Shown here one piece after another: positions 9,324 through 19,018 of a DNA stretch of 64,000 nucleotides. The DNA comes from Singulisphaera sp. GP187 (GTDB taxonomy: Bacteria; Planctomycetota; Planctomycetia; Isosphaerales; Isosphaeraceae): positions 5,111,501-5,175,500 of the forward strand of contig NZ_FSRB01000001.1 of the NCBI RefSeq assembly GCF_900129635.1. The letters are read 5' to 3'. The notes below the pieces were generated by a model, which did no database searches, was not told the DNA's origin, and saw nothing but the letters and a program-made list of their open reading frames with translations. Numbering within the stretch: position 1 is the first letter of the stretch; each line of letters opens with the position of its first letter. Position numbers and translations under genes: made by a program.

Positions 9324-9635
9324 GGGCGTCCCTCGCACGCGAGATGAACCGTTCGACCAGGCTTTTTCGGAAAGGCCCGAAGCGCGGCCGATTCCAAGAT
9401 GACAGACCCACCCGACGGTTGCAAGCGACCCGACCCGGGTCGTAAAGAATCCAACTCTCATCAGCCACGACGGCCATCGTCCAATATTCTAATCACACAC
9501 AAAACTTAATACATATCAACATTCCGTCTTGTCGTGATGGCCTGCCATGAGATCGCGTGGCGACAAGGCGGTCCGCGTCTAGGTGCTCGCCTCGGTCCTG
9601 GCGACAACCCCTTGAGCAGCACACCGGCCTCGGTA

Positions 9636-10346
9636 TCACGGGAGGAGCTCATCGAGATCATCAACCTCCTGCTTCGGCTTCTTGGGCCGTCCTCGCGGGC
9701 GGAAGCACGATTCCAGACCGAGCCGACTGGCGGTTTCCGCTTGCCACTCCGGCGAACCGAAAGGTTGGCCGCGTTGCAGGCTCCGCTCCATCGCGGCGGC
9801 TTCGTCGGGGCCGAGGGGCGCGTTGACCCGCTCGATCCAGCGGGGAAGCCGCGGGACTGGCCAGGGACTTAACGCCGGCCCGGTCTCCCGGGAGGGGCCT
9901 GAGGCAAAGGACCAGAGACTGCCCCACTGCCACTGCTCGGCACGCGGCACCAGTCCGGCGCGGAGGGCGCGGCCCTCGACGTAGCGGCAGACCGTCCGAA
10001 GATGCCCGTTATCCTGGACCGGGAACGACTTGAATCGGCCCTGGTAGACGTGGCCGGATCCCGCCGAGCGACGCCGCGCGTGCCAACGCTGGGTGTGAGT
10101 CAAGGTCAGCCAGTTCATAAACCGCGACAAGTCGCCGTCGCCGCGGGGCCAGAGCACCAGTTCAAAGTGATCGGGGAGAAGACAGAAGGCGAGCAGACGC
10201 ATGCTCTCACGCGTCACCGCCTCGGCCAAGACGCGTTCGAAGACCTCGTACTCGTCGGCGTCGCCCAACAGAGGCAAACGCCCGCTGCCACGGTTCAAGG
10301 CATGATAGATCAGTCCGCCTTCGGCGTTGCGTAGTGGTCGTCCCAT
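9636..10346 (-). CDS. REP-associated tyrosine transposase-like protein (Y1_Tnp), HUH altered
   Basis: The 236-residue protein has the RAYT layout: MGRPLRNAEGGLIYHALNRG at the start, then LLAFCLLPDHFELVLWPR, GHVYQGRFKSFPVQ, CRYVEGRALRAGLV and the WQWGSLW end motif, followed by a basic tail GRPKKPKQ. In the family, the metal-binding HUH motif normally reads NHFH and the later motif YVExNPLRAxLV. Here the second HUH histidine is Glu (codon GAA) and the Asn of the ExN motif is gone, while the Tyr is kept. Members process REP-like hairpins as domesticated single-strand transposases; this copy may be catalytically compromised. A small inverted repeat lies 30 bp upstream. Confidence 0.85.
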   Translation of the reverse strand: MGRPLRNAEGGLIYHALNRGSGRLPLLGDADEYEVFERVLAEAVTRESMRLLAFCLLPDHFELVLWPRGDGDLSRFMNWLTLTHTQRWHARRRSAGSGHVYQGRFKSFPVQDNGHLRTVCRYVEGRALRAGLVPRAEQWQWGSLWSFASGPSRETGPALSPWPVPRLPRWIERVNAPLGPDEAAAMERSLQRGQPFGSPEWQAETASRLGLESCFRPRGRPKKPKQEVDDLDELLP

Positions 10347-10780
10347 GAACCATAGCTTAACATCGAGAAGAACGCGATGTCAAAACGGTCCCTGGCACTT
10401 TTGGCTTGACATCAAAAATCATCAACCCCTTATTTCCGCATGGCGTGATTCACAATCATTTTGATTGTTGCAGATGCCAAATTTGAAGTTGAGAGAGTCT
10501 TCTCCAGTGGCTTCGGCGGAAATTCCAGACGAGGGGGCGAGCACCCGGCTGAGGGAACGTCAGAAATCCGAGGAGAAGAACGGTCGGGGACTCATCGGGG
10601 AACACAGGGCGGCCACCGCAAGCTTGTATCGAACAGCCAATGCTGGGCACCGGCATGCGGAAGCTCGGCTTCCGAAAGACTTGCCGGCCCCGTATGCTGG
10701 ATCGTTCACGAACCTTGGGGTGGAACTCCATCGGAGCAGGAATGCCGAGAGGATGGTCCCCGGAATCTTAGGAGCAGACC
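10347..10780. other. Intergenic region with short inverted repeat near RAYT start
   Basis: This holds GATGTCAA (10376-10383) and TTGACATC (10406-10413), a perfect 8-bp inverted repeat enclosing GGTCCCTGGCACTTTTGGC, a layout like the small hairpins beside RAYT genes. The rest, up to the Gfo/Idh/MocA gene, has no convincing frame. AGGAG lies six bases before the next start. Confidence 0.4.
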
Positions 10781-12196
10781 ATGTCGAACGCCGACCAACC
10801 ATCGCGTAGGTCGTTCTTGAAGTCGGCTGCCGTGGCTTCGGCCGCGCCGGCCGTGGCCACAACTCGGCTCAGCCAGAACGTCTATGCGTTGAACACGGAG
10901 CAGGAGCCAACCCCACCGGCGGGGCCGAACGACCGGATCCGGATCGCCACGATCGGCATGGGCATTATTGGATTCATCGATACCGACACCGCGTTGAAGG
11001 TGCCCGGGGTCGAGCTCGTCGCGGCGTCGGACCTCTATGAAGGCCGGCGAATCCATGCCAAGGAGGTCTACGGCGACAAGGTCGAGACCTACGTGGACTA
11101 CCGCGAGATCCTGGCGCGGAAGGACGTCGACGCGGTCCTCGTCTGCGTGCCCGACCACTGGCACACGCAGATTTCGATCGACGCGATGAAGGCCGGCAAG
11201 GCGGTCTATTGCGAGAAGCCGATGGTCCGGCTCGTGAGCGAAGGGCCGGAAGTCATCGCCGTCCAGAAGCAGACCGGCGCGGTCTTTCAGGTGGGCAGCC
11301 AGTACGCCAGCTCGGTCCTTTACGACAAGGTCAAGGAGCTGATCAAGAAAGGCGCGATCGGCGAGATCAATGCGGTCGAGGCCCGGTACAACCGCAACTC
11401 CGACGTCGGCGCCTGGCAGTATTCGATCCCGACCGACGCCTCGCCGGAGACGGTGGATTGGGACCGATTCTTGGGAACCAGTCCCAAGCTGCCGTTCGAC
11501 CCGGTGCGTTTCTTCCGCTGGAGGAACTACTGGGATTACGGGACCGCGGTCGCGGGCGACCTGTTCGTCCATCTCCTCACCGGGATTCATCACGCGACCG
11601 GCTCGCTCGGGCCGAACCGGATCGCCGGGATGGGGGGCCTGCGCTACTGGAAGGATGGCCGCGACGTCTACGACGTGATCATGGGGCTGCTCGACTACCC
11701 GCAAACCGAGGCGCACCCGGGCTTCACCCTCTCGCTCCAGACCAACTTCGAGGACGGCGGTGGCGGCGACACCTACTTCCGCTTCGTCGGCAGCGAAGGG
11801 GTGATCAACGTCAGCTTCACCTCGCTCACCGTGAGCGGACCCGGAATCCAGACGGCGACGGCCGATCAGCTTCTCAAAGGTTACAACTCGGTGCGCACCT
11901 TCTCCAACGCCCAGCAGAAGGCGTTCGCCGAGAAACTGCTCGCCGAACAGGCCGCCAAGCCCAAGAAGGCAAAGCCGCACGCGAGCGAGCCGGAGAAGTT
12001 CGTGGTCCCCAAAGGCTACGACGAACGCTTCGACCATTTCGTCAACTTCTTCAAGTCCGTCCGCAACAAGCAGCCGGTCTACGAAGATGCCGTCTTCGGA
12101 TATCGCGCCGCGGCCCCCGCGCTCCTGTGCAACGACAGCTATCGCCAGGGCAAGGTCATCGGTTGGGACCCCGCGCAACTGAAGGTCACCTCCTGA
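10781..12196 (+). CDS. Tat-exported Gfo/Idh/MocA family oxidoreductase
   Basis: AGGAG precedes the ATG. The N-terminus SRRSFLKSAAVASAAPAVA is a twin-arginine signal, so the enzyme is predicted to be folded with its cofactor and exported. The Rossmann domain starts RIRIATIGMGIIGFIDTDTA. PGVELVAASDLYEGR and VDAVLVCVPDHWHTQISIDAMKAG lead into CEKPM, with the conserved Glu-Lys-Pro of the family. The C-terminal alpha/beta domain covers about residues 190-471. Members oxidise or reduce sugars, inositols or sugar acids with NAD(P). Tat-linked versions are very common in planctomycetes and are associated with polysaccharide breakdown; the substrate cannot be named. A hairpin terminator follows the stop. 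Confidence 0.92.
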   Translation: MSNADQPSRRSFLKSAAVASAAPAVATTRLSQNVYALNTEQEPTPPAGPNDRIRIATIGMGIIGFIDTDTALKVPGVELVAASDLYEGRRIHAKEVYGDKVETYVDYREILARKDVDAVLVCVPDHWHTQISIDAMKAGKAVYCEKPMVRLVSEGPEVIAVQKQTGAVFQVGSQYASSVLYDKVKELIKKGAIGEINAVEARYNRNSDVGAWQYSIPTDASPETVDWDRFLGTSPKLPFDPVRFFRWRNYWDYGTAVAGDLFVHLLTGIHHATGSLGPNRIAGMGGLRYWKDGRDVYDVIMGLLDYPQTEAHPGFTLSLQTNFEDGGGGDTYFRFVGSEGVINVSFTSLTVSGPGIQTATADQLLKGYNSVRTFSNAQQKAFAEKLLAEQAAKPKKAKPHASEPEKFVVPKGYDERFDHFVNFFKSVRNKQPVYEDAVFGYRAAAPALLCNDSYRQGKVIGWDPAQLKVTS

Positions 12197-12232
12197 TCGA
12201 CTCGAGCTCCGAGCCAACCCATCAACAACAAC

Positions 12233-12262
12233 GAGGGGCAGACCATTGGGGCCTGCCCCTCT
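12233..12262 (+). terminator. Hairpin terminator after Gfo/Idh/MocA gene
   Basis: A perfect 9-bp stem GAGGGGCAG (12233-12241) / CTGCCCCTC (12253-12261) with an 11-base loop begins 36 bp after the stop codon. The T content after it is modest (TGTCTTT), so termination may be only partly intrinsic. Confidence 0.5.
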
Positions 12263-12355
12263 GTCTTTGACGGAAACGTTCCACACCGTGGAAAACCGGC
12301 CGACAACCAATCGCTAAATTCTTATTATCTGCATTATTTATTTCAATCTCTCCGA

Positions 12356-14635
12356 TCAATCAGCCGTTGGCTCGAGCGAGATGACGATCGACTTGTCCGC
12401 GTTGAGCGTTGTCGACCCAGGGCCGAACAACTCGGGCCGACCGGTGAGGGTGAACTGCTTGGTCGGCCGATCGGGACCGTCGAACCCAGTCCGCATGATG
12501 AAATGGTCTTGCCAGCTCGTTTTACCCTCAACCGGCTTATCACGACTCGGCCGGGTTTCGAGAAAGCCGGGGCCGCAGACCAAGGTCGTTGCCGTTTCGC
12601 TCCCCTCACCCTCCTCGAAGATCGTCGCATCGCTCGTCCTGATGGTGGTAACCGACTGGACCTTCCCTTTGGTCGGGCCCGCCTTCTCCATCTCCACCCA
12701 GACCTCGTTCCGTCCGTCGCCACGAAGGTGAGTCTCGTCAGCCCGATGGGGAGAGAGCTTCTTATAGATAAACTCGTTGCAACGTGCCGTGATCCCCTGC
12801 CCTGGTAACCGGAGCCAGACGGCGGAGCCGGTGGCCCGCAACTCATGGAGGCTCGTTCCCGCGCCCGCCCCCCGCGAGACGTCCGATCGCAAATCCAGGC
12901 GCAGCTCGTCGCAATTCAACTGGTCAGGTTGCTGTTCTCGGCGAGGGCGCGACACATCAACGGCGCCCGAGAGGAGAAGGAAGGGCGACTTCGAAGCCTC
13001 GGGGGGGCCAACCTTGACGCCTTGCTTCGGCCGGGTCCATTCGATCAGCAACATCCCGGTGCAGCGGAGGTCGAGCGAAGCTCGGCTCCCCTGACCATCG
13101 ACCCCCTCGGGTTGGCCGGGCATCACTTTCGAGCGGACCGATTCTTTGACATTAACATGCACATTCTTCTTAATTTTTATTGATTTGATTCCACCGCCCT
13201 CGTCGTCAGGGTAATGCTCAATCGAGAGTCCGGAGCCGGTGATCCGCTTGTTGCGATCCTCAATCGTCAGGTCCGAATCACTGCGGATGGTGAGGAAGGT
13301 CTCGTCGAACTCGGCATTGGCGAGCGGGCCAATCGCCAGGTCGGCGCCGGGAGTGGTCGTCTCCCGGCCGATGTTGAACCGGACGTTCCCCTCGAACCGC
13401 ACGTGGCGGATCTTCAGCGCCACTCCTGACTTGCTCGCCACGCCCAGGGGTTGGTCAAGGTCCACGATCGCCTCGTCGCTGGTCACCGTCTTGAGGGCCT
13501 CGCCGTTGCGTGACTTCCTCACAATCGCGACCGGCCGCAACCGCAACTGCTTGCCGTCGTTGAGTCGCTCGTACTCCTGGGCGTACATCCAATAGCCACG
13601 TTTGTGGCTGGAGTAGCGAACCGGCAGCGCAGGGTTGGCACTCCAGTGCGTGGGACCAAACGCTTTCGCCGCGAGTTCGCTCGCCTCGATCTGGCTCTTG
13701 GAGCGCTTCGGCTCGCTCTTCTTCTCCGCGGCCGCGACGGGGTATCCCCGATCCAACGCCGGCGGGTCCGACGCCACGAGGAAGGCCGGCGCGACCATGG
13801 TGGTCGCGACCATCGCAAACAACAGAGCGACGGAAGTCTTCACTTTGGACAGGACCATGGTCTTGAGCGCTCCTTCGGTCAGAACGGCGACTGCCGTCGA
13901 GATCCCTCCCAGGGCGACGCGGGCCGTCGTGTACTGAATCGCGGCCCGGACCGTCTCCTCAACCAAGGTGTGGGAAACCGCCCGCATCGGCAGTGGCGTC
14001 GGGAAATCCCAGAGCCCGGCAGCGGTCGGCGCCAGGCCACGGCTCGACAGCCGGGTCCGCAATCGCTCGCGAGCCCGCGACAACCGCCCTCGGACCGTCC
14101 CCACGGGCCAACCGAGCCGCTCCGCGGCCAACTCGTGGGTCAGACCTTCCAGGTAGCAGAGCACCACCGGCACCCGGTACTTCTCGGGCAATCGGTCCAA
14201 CTCCTCGTCGAGCACTCTGCGAAGGTCGAACCGGTCCGAATCGAAGCTCGGGCCCGCGCAATCCACCACCCCCTCCCCTTCCCGAGCTTGTCTCCGGCCG
14301 GCTTCAGTCCGGGCCCGGGCGGCCACTCGGCAAGCCACTCCATACAGCCAGCGCCCGAGCGAGTCGTCCACCCGCACCCTCCGAGCCTTCTTGACCAGCA
14401 CCAGAAACGTGGCCTGGAAGGCGTCCTCAGCGTCGCGCGGATCGGCCAAGATGCGGCGGCAGACCCCCAGGACCATCGCCCCGTGCCGCTCGACCAGGGC
14501 GGCGAACGCCGCCTCGGCCACCTCACCGTGGCGGGTCACAAACCGTTCCAGCAACTGTCCGTCCGACAGCCCCCCGACCGCCCCCAGCTTGAGGAGCGTG
14601 TGCAGGTGCCGGGCCACCACGCCCGATTTCGCCAT
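12356..14635 (-). CDS. ECF sigma factor fused to membrane-anchored LptA/OstA-like domain
   Basis: The ATG at 14635 is preceded by GGAGGGACGACGAT; the upstream in-frame extension is not sigma-like. Of 759 residues, about 41-110 form sigma region 2 (ADPRDAEDAFQATFLVLVKK, then SLGRWLYGVACRVA) and about 142-195 region 4 (LDRLPEKYRVPVVLCYLEGL, then GTVRGRLSRARERLR). A single hydrophobic helix at about 266-288 follows. The remaining 470 residues form a beta-rich region with repeated phrases such as KIRHVRFEGNVRF, LRCTGMLLIEW and LHELRATGSAVWL, resembling LptA/LptC/OstA lipopolysaccharide-transport folds. Long-tailed ECF factors are known in planctomycetes; the OstA-like reading is inference. It could couple an envelope signal to transcription. 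No anti-sigma gene is adjacent. Confidence 0.8.
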   Translation of the reverse strand: MAKSGVVARHLHTLLKLGAVGGLSDGQLLERFVTRHGEVAEAAFAALVERHGAMVLGVCRRILADPRDAEDAFQATFLVLVKKARRVRVDDSLGRWLYGVACRVAARARTEAGRRQAREGEGVVDCAGPSFDSDRFDLRRVLDEELDRLPEKYRVPVVLCYLEGLTHELAAERLGWPVGTVRGRLSRARERLRTRLSSRGLAPTAAGLWDFPTPLPMRAVSHTLVEETVRAAIQYTTARVALGGISTAVAVLTEGALKTMVLSKVKTSVALLFAMVATTMVAPAFLVASDPPALDRGYPVAAAEKKSEPKRSKSQIEASELAAKAFGPTHWSANPALPVRYSSHKRGYWMYAQEYERLNDGKQLRLRPVAIVRKSRNGEALKTVTSDEAIVDLDQPLGVASKSGVALKIRHVRFEGNVRFNIGRETTTPGADLAIGPLANAEFDETFLTIRSDSDLTIEDRNKRITGSGLSIEHYPDDEGGGIKSIKIKKNVHVNVKESVRSKVMPGQPEGVDGQGSRASLDLRCTGMLLIEWTRPKQGVKVGPPEASKSPFLLLSGAVDVSRPRREQQPDQLNCDELRLDLRSDVSRGAGAGTSLHELRATGSAVWLRLPGQGITARCNEFIYKKLSPHRADETHLRGDGRNEVWVEMEKAGPTKGKVQSVTTIRTSDATIFEEGEGSETATTLVCGPGFLETRPSRDKPVEGKTSWQDHFIMRTGFDGPDRPTKQFTLTGRPELFGPGSTTLNADKSIVISLEPTAD

Positions 14636-15583
14636 ATCGTCGTCCCTCCGTTGACGTTGCCCACCCATCCTTACCATGCACGTCCGAGGGTCCGCCAATA
14701 CAACTTTCCGGAAATGGCAAAGGGAAAGCCAACCGACAGACAACAATGGCTCTCCACATGATTCATTATATCATCATTCCTTCAATTTTGTGATTCTTGA
14801 GATTCCATACCCCACCCCTTGATCGGGAATCGTTGGACCCACGATGACGCCACGACCAATCGCGTCGATTACGGGGGGGAAACGGGTTCGGCGACGCTTT
14901 ACCCGAAAATCCCCCAAAAGGCTTGTGAAATCTACACTTAGGTTCGGCTCAAACCCCACGAAACGGAACTCGGGACCAAACCGTCTCTTGACTCATGAAT
15001 TCTACCCGTATTATTTCTAATGCTGGATTGTGAACCCAGACCTCATCGCATCCCCCCTGCGCGAGTCTGAGTCTAACGGCGGGGATGCTGGAGTATGCGA
15101 CTTCCTTCAAGCTTGACGAGAACGCTGTTCGTTCTCCTCGTCATGAGGATGATCGCCGCTCCGTTGGCGCTTCCCCCCTCCTCTTCCCGACCGCATCGCA
15201 CCTTCAATCTTGTGGTCCGGGTCTGTCAATGGTCGGCGGCCCGATCGGAGCGATTGGCACCCACACCATCCCGGCGCCGCGACTCCCCGGATCACGATTC
15301 GTACCGGATTGCGGGTCATCTCCTCCTCAGCTCCACGCCTCGGTTCGTGTCGGAGATCACCGAAGCCCGGTTTCTCATCACGGCACGCACTTCGCTCAGG
15401 GATCCAGGCGTTATACCGCTCAACGGCTGTCTGCGCTGCTGAGAAGCCTCGTTTTCGAATCGAACAGGCAGGATCGGTCTCCCCTTCCGATCCCGGTCCT
15501 TCCCGCGCCTCCCCCCCGCGCGATCCCCGACGACTTCCGTCGACCTCTCTGCTCACCCAAAGGTCCGCTGCTGGGGAACTCGC
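14636..15583. other. Long intergenic region upstream of RND operon
   Basis: Roughly 950 bp separate the divergent sigma-factor and RND genes. The first 150 bp are AT-rich (around 14760-14800, TTATATCATCATT), as expected of promoters. The remainder has open frames in several phases, but none shows a domain or a good start site. No RNA gene was recognised. The region may hold promoters for both flanking genes. Confidence 0.4.
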
Positions 15584-18500
15584 ATGAACGGCCTGATCCG
15601 AGCTTCGCTTCGGAACCCGTACGCCGTCACGGTCATGTGCCTGACGCTCGTGATGCTGGGAACCGTTTCCGTTTATCAAATCCCGATCGATATCCTTCCG
15701 GTGTTCAAGAGTCCGGCGGTCCAGGTGCTCACCTTTTACGGTGGGATGCCGGCCGCCAGTATTGAGAAGGACATCACCAACCGGATGGAACGCTGGACCG
15801 GCCAGGCCAGCGGAACTGCGCGGCAGGAATCGCGGTCGATCGTCGGGGCCAGTATCGTTCGCAACTTCTTCCGAAACGACGTCGACCCCAATGGGGCGCT
15901 GACCCAGGTCAATTCGCTGGCCCTGGCGGCGGTTCCGTCCCTGCCGCCCGGAACCCTCCCGCCGGTCGTTCTGCCGTTCGACCCGACGAGCACGACCCCG
16001 GTCTGCATCGTGGCGGTGGATAGCCCCGACCAGTCGCAGACCGAGTCGATCCTCTACGACGTCGGACGCTACGAGGTCCGCAACATGCTGATGAGCATTA
16101 ACGGCGCCGTGGCTCCGGTCGTCTATGGCGGTAAGATCCGCGCGGTGCTCGCCTACCTCGACCGTCAGAAAATGCAGGCGCGCGGGCTCTCCTCGCTCGA
16201 CGTCATGAACGCCCTCGACAACTTCAATGTCTTCCTGCCGACCGGTGATGCCAAGATCGGCGACACCGACTACGCGCTCGACTCGAATTCGATGTACGAC
16301 TTCGCCAAGGAGATGGGTTCGATTCCGCTCCGCTCGGTCCATGGGAACACCGCCTTTCTGCGCGATGTCGCGACCGCGGAGGACGCCTCCTACATCCAGA
16401 CCAACGTCGTCCGGATCAATGGTCGGCGCGAGGTCTACATCCCGGTCTTCCGGCAGCTTGGCGCCAGCACCCTGGCCGTGGTCGACTCGGTCCGTTCCCG
16501 GCTCGCCGAGTTCACGGAACGGCTGACACGCTGCGGGATCGACCTGAAAGTGGTCATGGATCAGTCGGTCTACGTCCGCCAGTCGATCGCCAGCCTGGTT
16601 CAGGAAGGGGTGCTCGGATCGATCCTGTGCTCGCTCACGATCTTGCTCTTCCTGGGCCAGTGGCGCATGACGGCGATCGCCGTCCTGACCCTGCCGATCT
16701 CGGTCCTCTCGGCGATGATCCTCCTGAAATTCACGGGCAACACGGTCAACGTGATGACCCTGGCCGGCCTGACTCTGGCGATCGGCCCGTTGGTCGACAG
16801 CGCCATCATCTGCCTGGAGAACACGCACCGGCACCTTGGCCTGGGGGCCAGCCCCGAGGACGCCGCCTTCCTCGGAGCCAGCGAGGTGGCGGTGCCCGAG
16901 TTGATCGCGACCCTTTGCACCTTCCTCGTGCTTTCGCCCCTGGCGCTGATGCCGGGGATGGGCGAGTTCCTGTTTCGACCGATGACCCTGGCCGTCGCCT
17001 TCGCCATGGGCTCGGCCTATCTCCTGTCGCGGACCCTGGTCCCCGCCTGTAGCGCCGCCTGGCTCAAGCCCCATCATCACCACGAGCACGACGGCGAAGT
17101 TGCACGGGCCGGGATTCTGACCCGCGCGTTCGCCCGCTGGGAAGCGGCCATCGAACGCATGTTCGCGTCGTACGCACGCGTGCTTGATGTCGTCCTGAAC
17201 CACCGAGTGCTCACGGTGACCGTCGCCTACAGCCTGCTGCTCGTGACCCTGCTGACGCTCTGGCCGGTGCTTCGTCGCGAGTTCTTTCCCGACGTGGACG
17301 CGGGTGCGTTCGAGATCAGTGTCCGGGCCCCGAGCGGTACTCGAATCGAGCGAACCGAGCAAAAGATCGCCCAGGTCGAACAATCGCTCAAACAGATCAT
17401 CGCCAAGCATGACCTGCAACTCTTCATCTCTGAAATCGGCGTGAATGCGGATTGGTCGGCCGCGTATACCCCGAATTCAGGGCCGATGGATGCGATCATC
17501 CGGGTTCAGCTCACGGAGCACCGAAGTCGGTCCGCACAGGACTATGTTCACCTGATTCGCCAAGGGCTCACGCAAGACTCGAGATTTCGCGACCTCGAGT
17601 TCGCCTTTGACGCTGGCGGCCTGGTTCGAGGGGCGATGAACGAAGGCAAGTCCACCCCGATCAATGTCCGGGTCACCGGGAAGAACCCGAAGCAGGCCCT
17701 CGCCGTCGCGCAGCGAATCCGGAACAAAGTGACTCGAATCAACGGCGTGGTCGACGCCCGGATCATCCAGCGGCTCGACTACCCCGAGTACATCATCGAC
17801 GTCGATCGGGCCAAGGCCGCCGACCTCGGGCTGACCCAGATCGACGTCATGAAGAATGTGGTGGCCGCCTTCAACTCCAGCATCCAATTCAATAAGAAGA
17901 ACTTCTGGATCGACCCGATCGGTGGCAACCAGTACTTCGTCGGAGTTCAGTATCCCGAGAAGGATATCCAGTCGATCGAGACCCTGCTTAACATCCCGAT
18001 CACAGGGGTCGGCCAGAAGAAGGCGATCCCCCTGGGCAACCTCATCACCCTGCGCCGGACCACCGTGCCGACGGAAGTGACGCACGCAAACATCCAGCCG
18101 ACGATCGACCTCGCGATGGGGGTCCAAGGCCGTGATCTCGGGCACGTTTCCGACGACGTCGCTCAGGCGATCGACGGGATCGGGGAACGGCAACTGGACG
18201 GCCGCTGGATCCCCTACGACCCGGCCACCCAGGGGAGCCCGCTCATGAAAGGGACGAAGGTCAGCCTGAGCGGTGAGTACGCTCGCATGCAGGACACGTT
18301 CTCCAGCATGGGCTTCGGCCTGATTGGGGCCTCGATCTTGATCTACTTCCTGATGGTCGGGTTGGCCAAGTCGTGGCTCGCGCCTCTGAGCATCATGCTC
18401 GCCGTGCCGCTCTCGTTGATCGGCGTACTGCTGATGCTCCAGTTCACGGGCACGGCCGTCAACGTTCAGTCGCTGCTCGGGTTCATCTTCATCGTCGGGA

Positions 18501-18901
18501 TCAATGTCTCCAACGCAGTGCTGATGACCGACTTCGCCCAGGAACTGCGGCTCAAAGAGGGCCTGACCCCGGGGCAAGCGATTCGCAAGTCCGCGTCGAT
18601 CCGAGTCCGGCCGGTCACGATGACGGCCCTGGCCGCCTTCTTCGCCATGTTGCCAGGCGCATTCGCGCTCGAACGTGGCAGCGAAGCGAACGCACCGCTG
18701 GCTCGTGCGATTCTGGGAGGTCTGTTAGCCGTCGAACCTTCCACGCTCTTCGTGCTTCCCTGCCTCTACTCGCTTCTGGTCCGCGATCGAAAGTGGACAA
18801 CCGACCAAGCAACGTCACTGGATATCACCAAGCATGCGGACGAGAGATTCCTTGTCGAGGAAGACGATCAAGGGTTCGATCCGTCGCCTGGGGAGGACTG
18901 A
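15584..18901 (+). CDS. Efflux RND transporter permease (HAE1-like)
   Basis: This 1105-residue protein has the RND layout: TM1 at about 13-31 (AVTVMCLTLVMLGTVSVYQI), a periplasmic porter half, TM2-6, a second TM at about 530, a second porter half and TM8-12. It ends with TMTALAAFFAMLPGAFALER, common to AcrB/MexB/CusA-type pumps. The TM4 proton-relay segment reads GPLVDSAIICLEN: Asp405 is kept, while the usual second Asp is Ser406. In TM10, GINVSNAVLMTDF has Ser where AcrB has its relay Lys. A histidine-rich stretch (497-500, continuing EHD) lies in the loop between the halves. It forms an operon with the adaptor downstream; no TolC-like gene is present, so the outer-membrane partner must be encoded elsewhere. 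Confidence 0.93.
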   Translation: MNGLIRASLRNPYAVTVMCLTLVMLGTVSVYQIPIDILPVFKSPAVQVLTFYGGMPAASIEKDITNRMERWTGQASGTARQESRSIVGASIVRNFFRNDVDPNGALTQVNSLALAAVPSLPPGTLPPVVLPFDPTSTTPVCIVAVDSPDQSQTESILYDVGRYEVRNMLMSINGAVAPVVYGGKIRAVLAYLDRQKMQARGLSSLDVMNALDNFNVFLPTGDAKIGDTDYALDSNSMYDFAKEMGSIPLRSVHGNTAFLRDVATAEDASYIQTNVVRINGRREVYIPVFRQLGASTLAVVDSVRSRLAEFTERLTRCGIDLKVVMDQSVYVRQSIASLVQEGVLGSILCSLTILLFLGQWRMTAIAVLTLPISVLSAMILLKFTGNTVNVMTLAGLTLAIGPLVDSAIICLENTHRHLGLGASPEDAAFLGASEVAVPELIATLCTFLVLSPLALMPGMGEFLFRPMTLAVAFAMGSAYLLSRTLVPACSAAWLKPHHHHEHDGEVARAGILTRAFARWEAAIERMFASYARVLDVVLNHRVLTVTVAYSLLLVTLLTLWPVLRREFFPDVDAGAFEISVRAPSGTRIERTEQKIAQVEQSLKQIIAKHDLQLFISEIGVNADWSAAYTPNSGPMDAIIRVQLTEHRSRSAQDYVHLIRQGLTQDSRFRDLEFAFDAGGLVRGAMNEGKSTPINVRVTGKNPKQALAVAQRIRNKVTRINGVVDARIIQRLDYPEYIIDVDRAKAADLGLTQIDVMKNVVAAFNSSIQFNKKNFWIDPIGGNQYFVGVQYPEKDIQSIETLLNIPITGVGQKKAIPLGNLITLRRTTVPTEVTHANIQPTIDLAMGVQGRDLGHVSDDVAQAIDGIGERQLDGRWIPYDPATQGSPLMKGTKVSLSGEYARMQDTFSSMGFGLIGASILIYFLMVGLAKSWLAPLSIMLAVPLSLIGVLLMLQFTGTAVNVQSLLGFIFIVGINVSNAVLMTDFAQELRLKEGLTPGQAIRKSASIRVRPVTMTALAAFFAMLPGAFALERGSEANAPLARAILGGLLAVEPSTLFVLPCLYSLLVRDRKWTTDQATSLDITKHADERFLVEEDDQGFDPSPGED

Positions 18902-19018
18902 TCGTGCCGATCGGACCGGAGAGGAGAGGTCAGGCGCACGTGGCGTGCGCCACGGTCGCGAGGGGCGAGCGTTCCAAGTCGAACATGTAGCTCGGGTGCC
19001 ATGCGGAGTTGATTGAAT

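Noticed and set aside
10706..12310. A 534-codon minus-strand frame across the oxidoreductase gene
   Set aside because: Shadow of the Gfo/Idh/MocA gene; no domain, and the plus strand carries Tat and Rossmann motifs.
15107..17419. A 770-codon open frame on the minus strand inside the RND permease gene
   Set aside because: It is antisense to a clear RND gene and its translation is Arg/Asp/Gly/His-rich without motifs; GC-rich codon usage leaves such shadow frames open.
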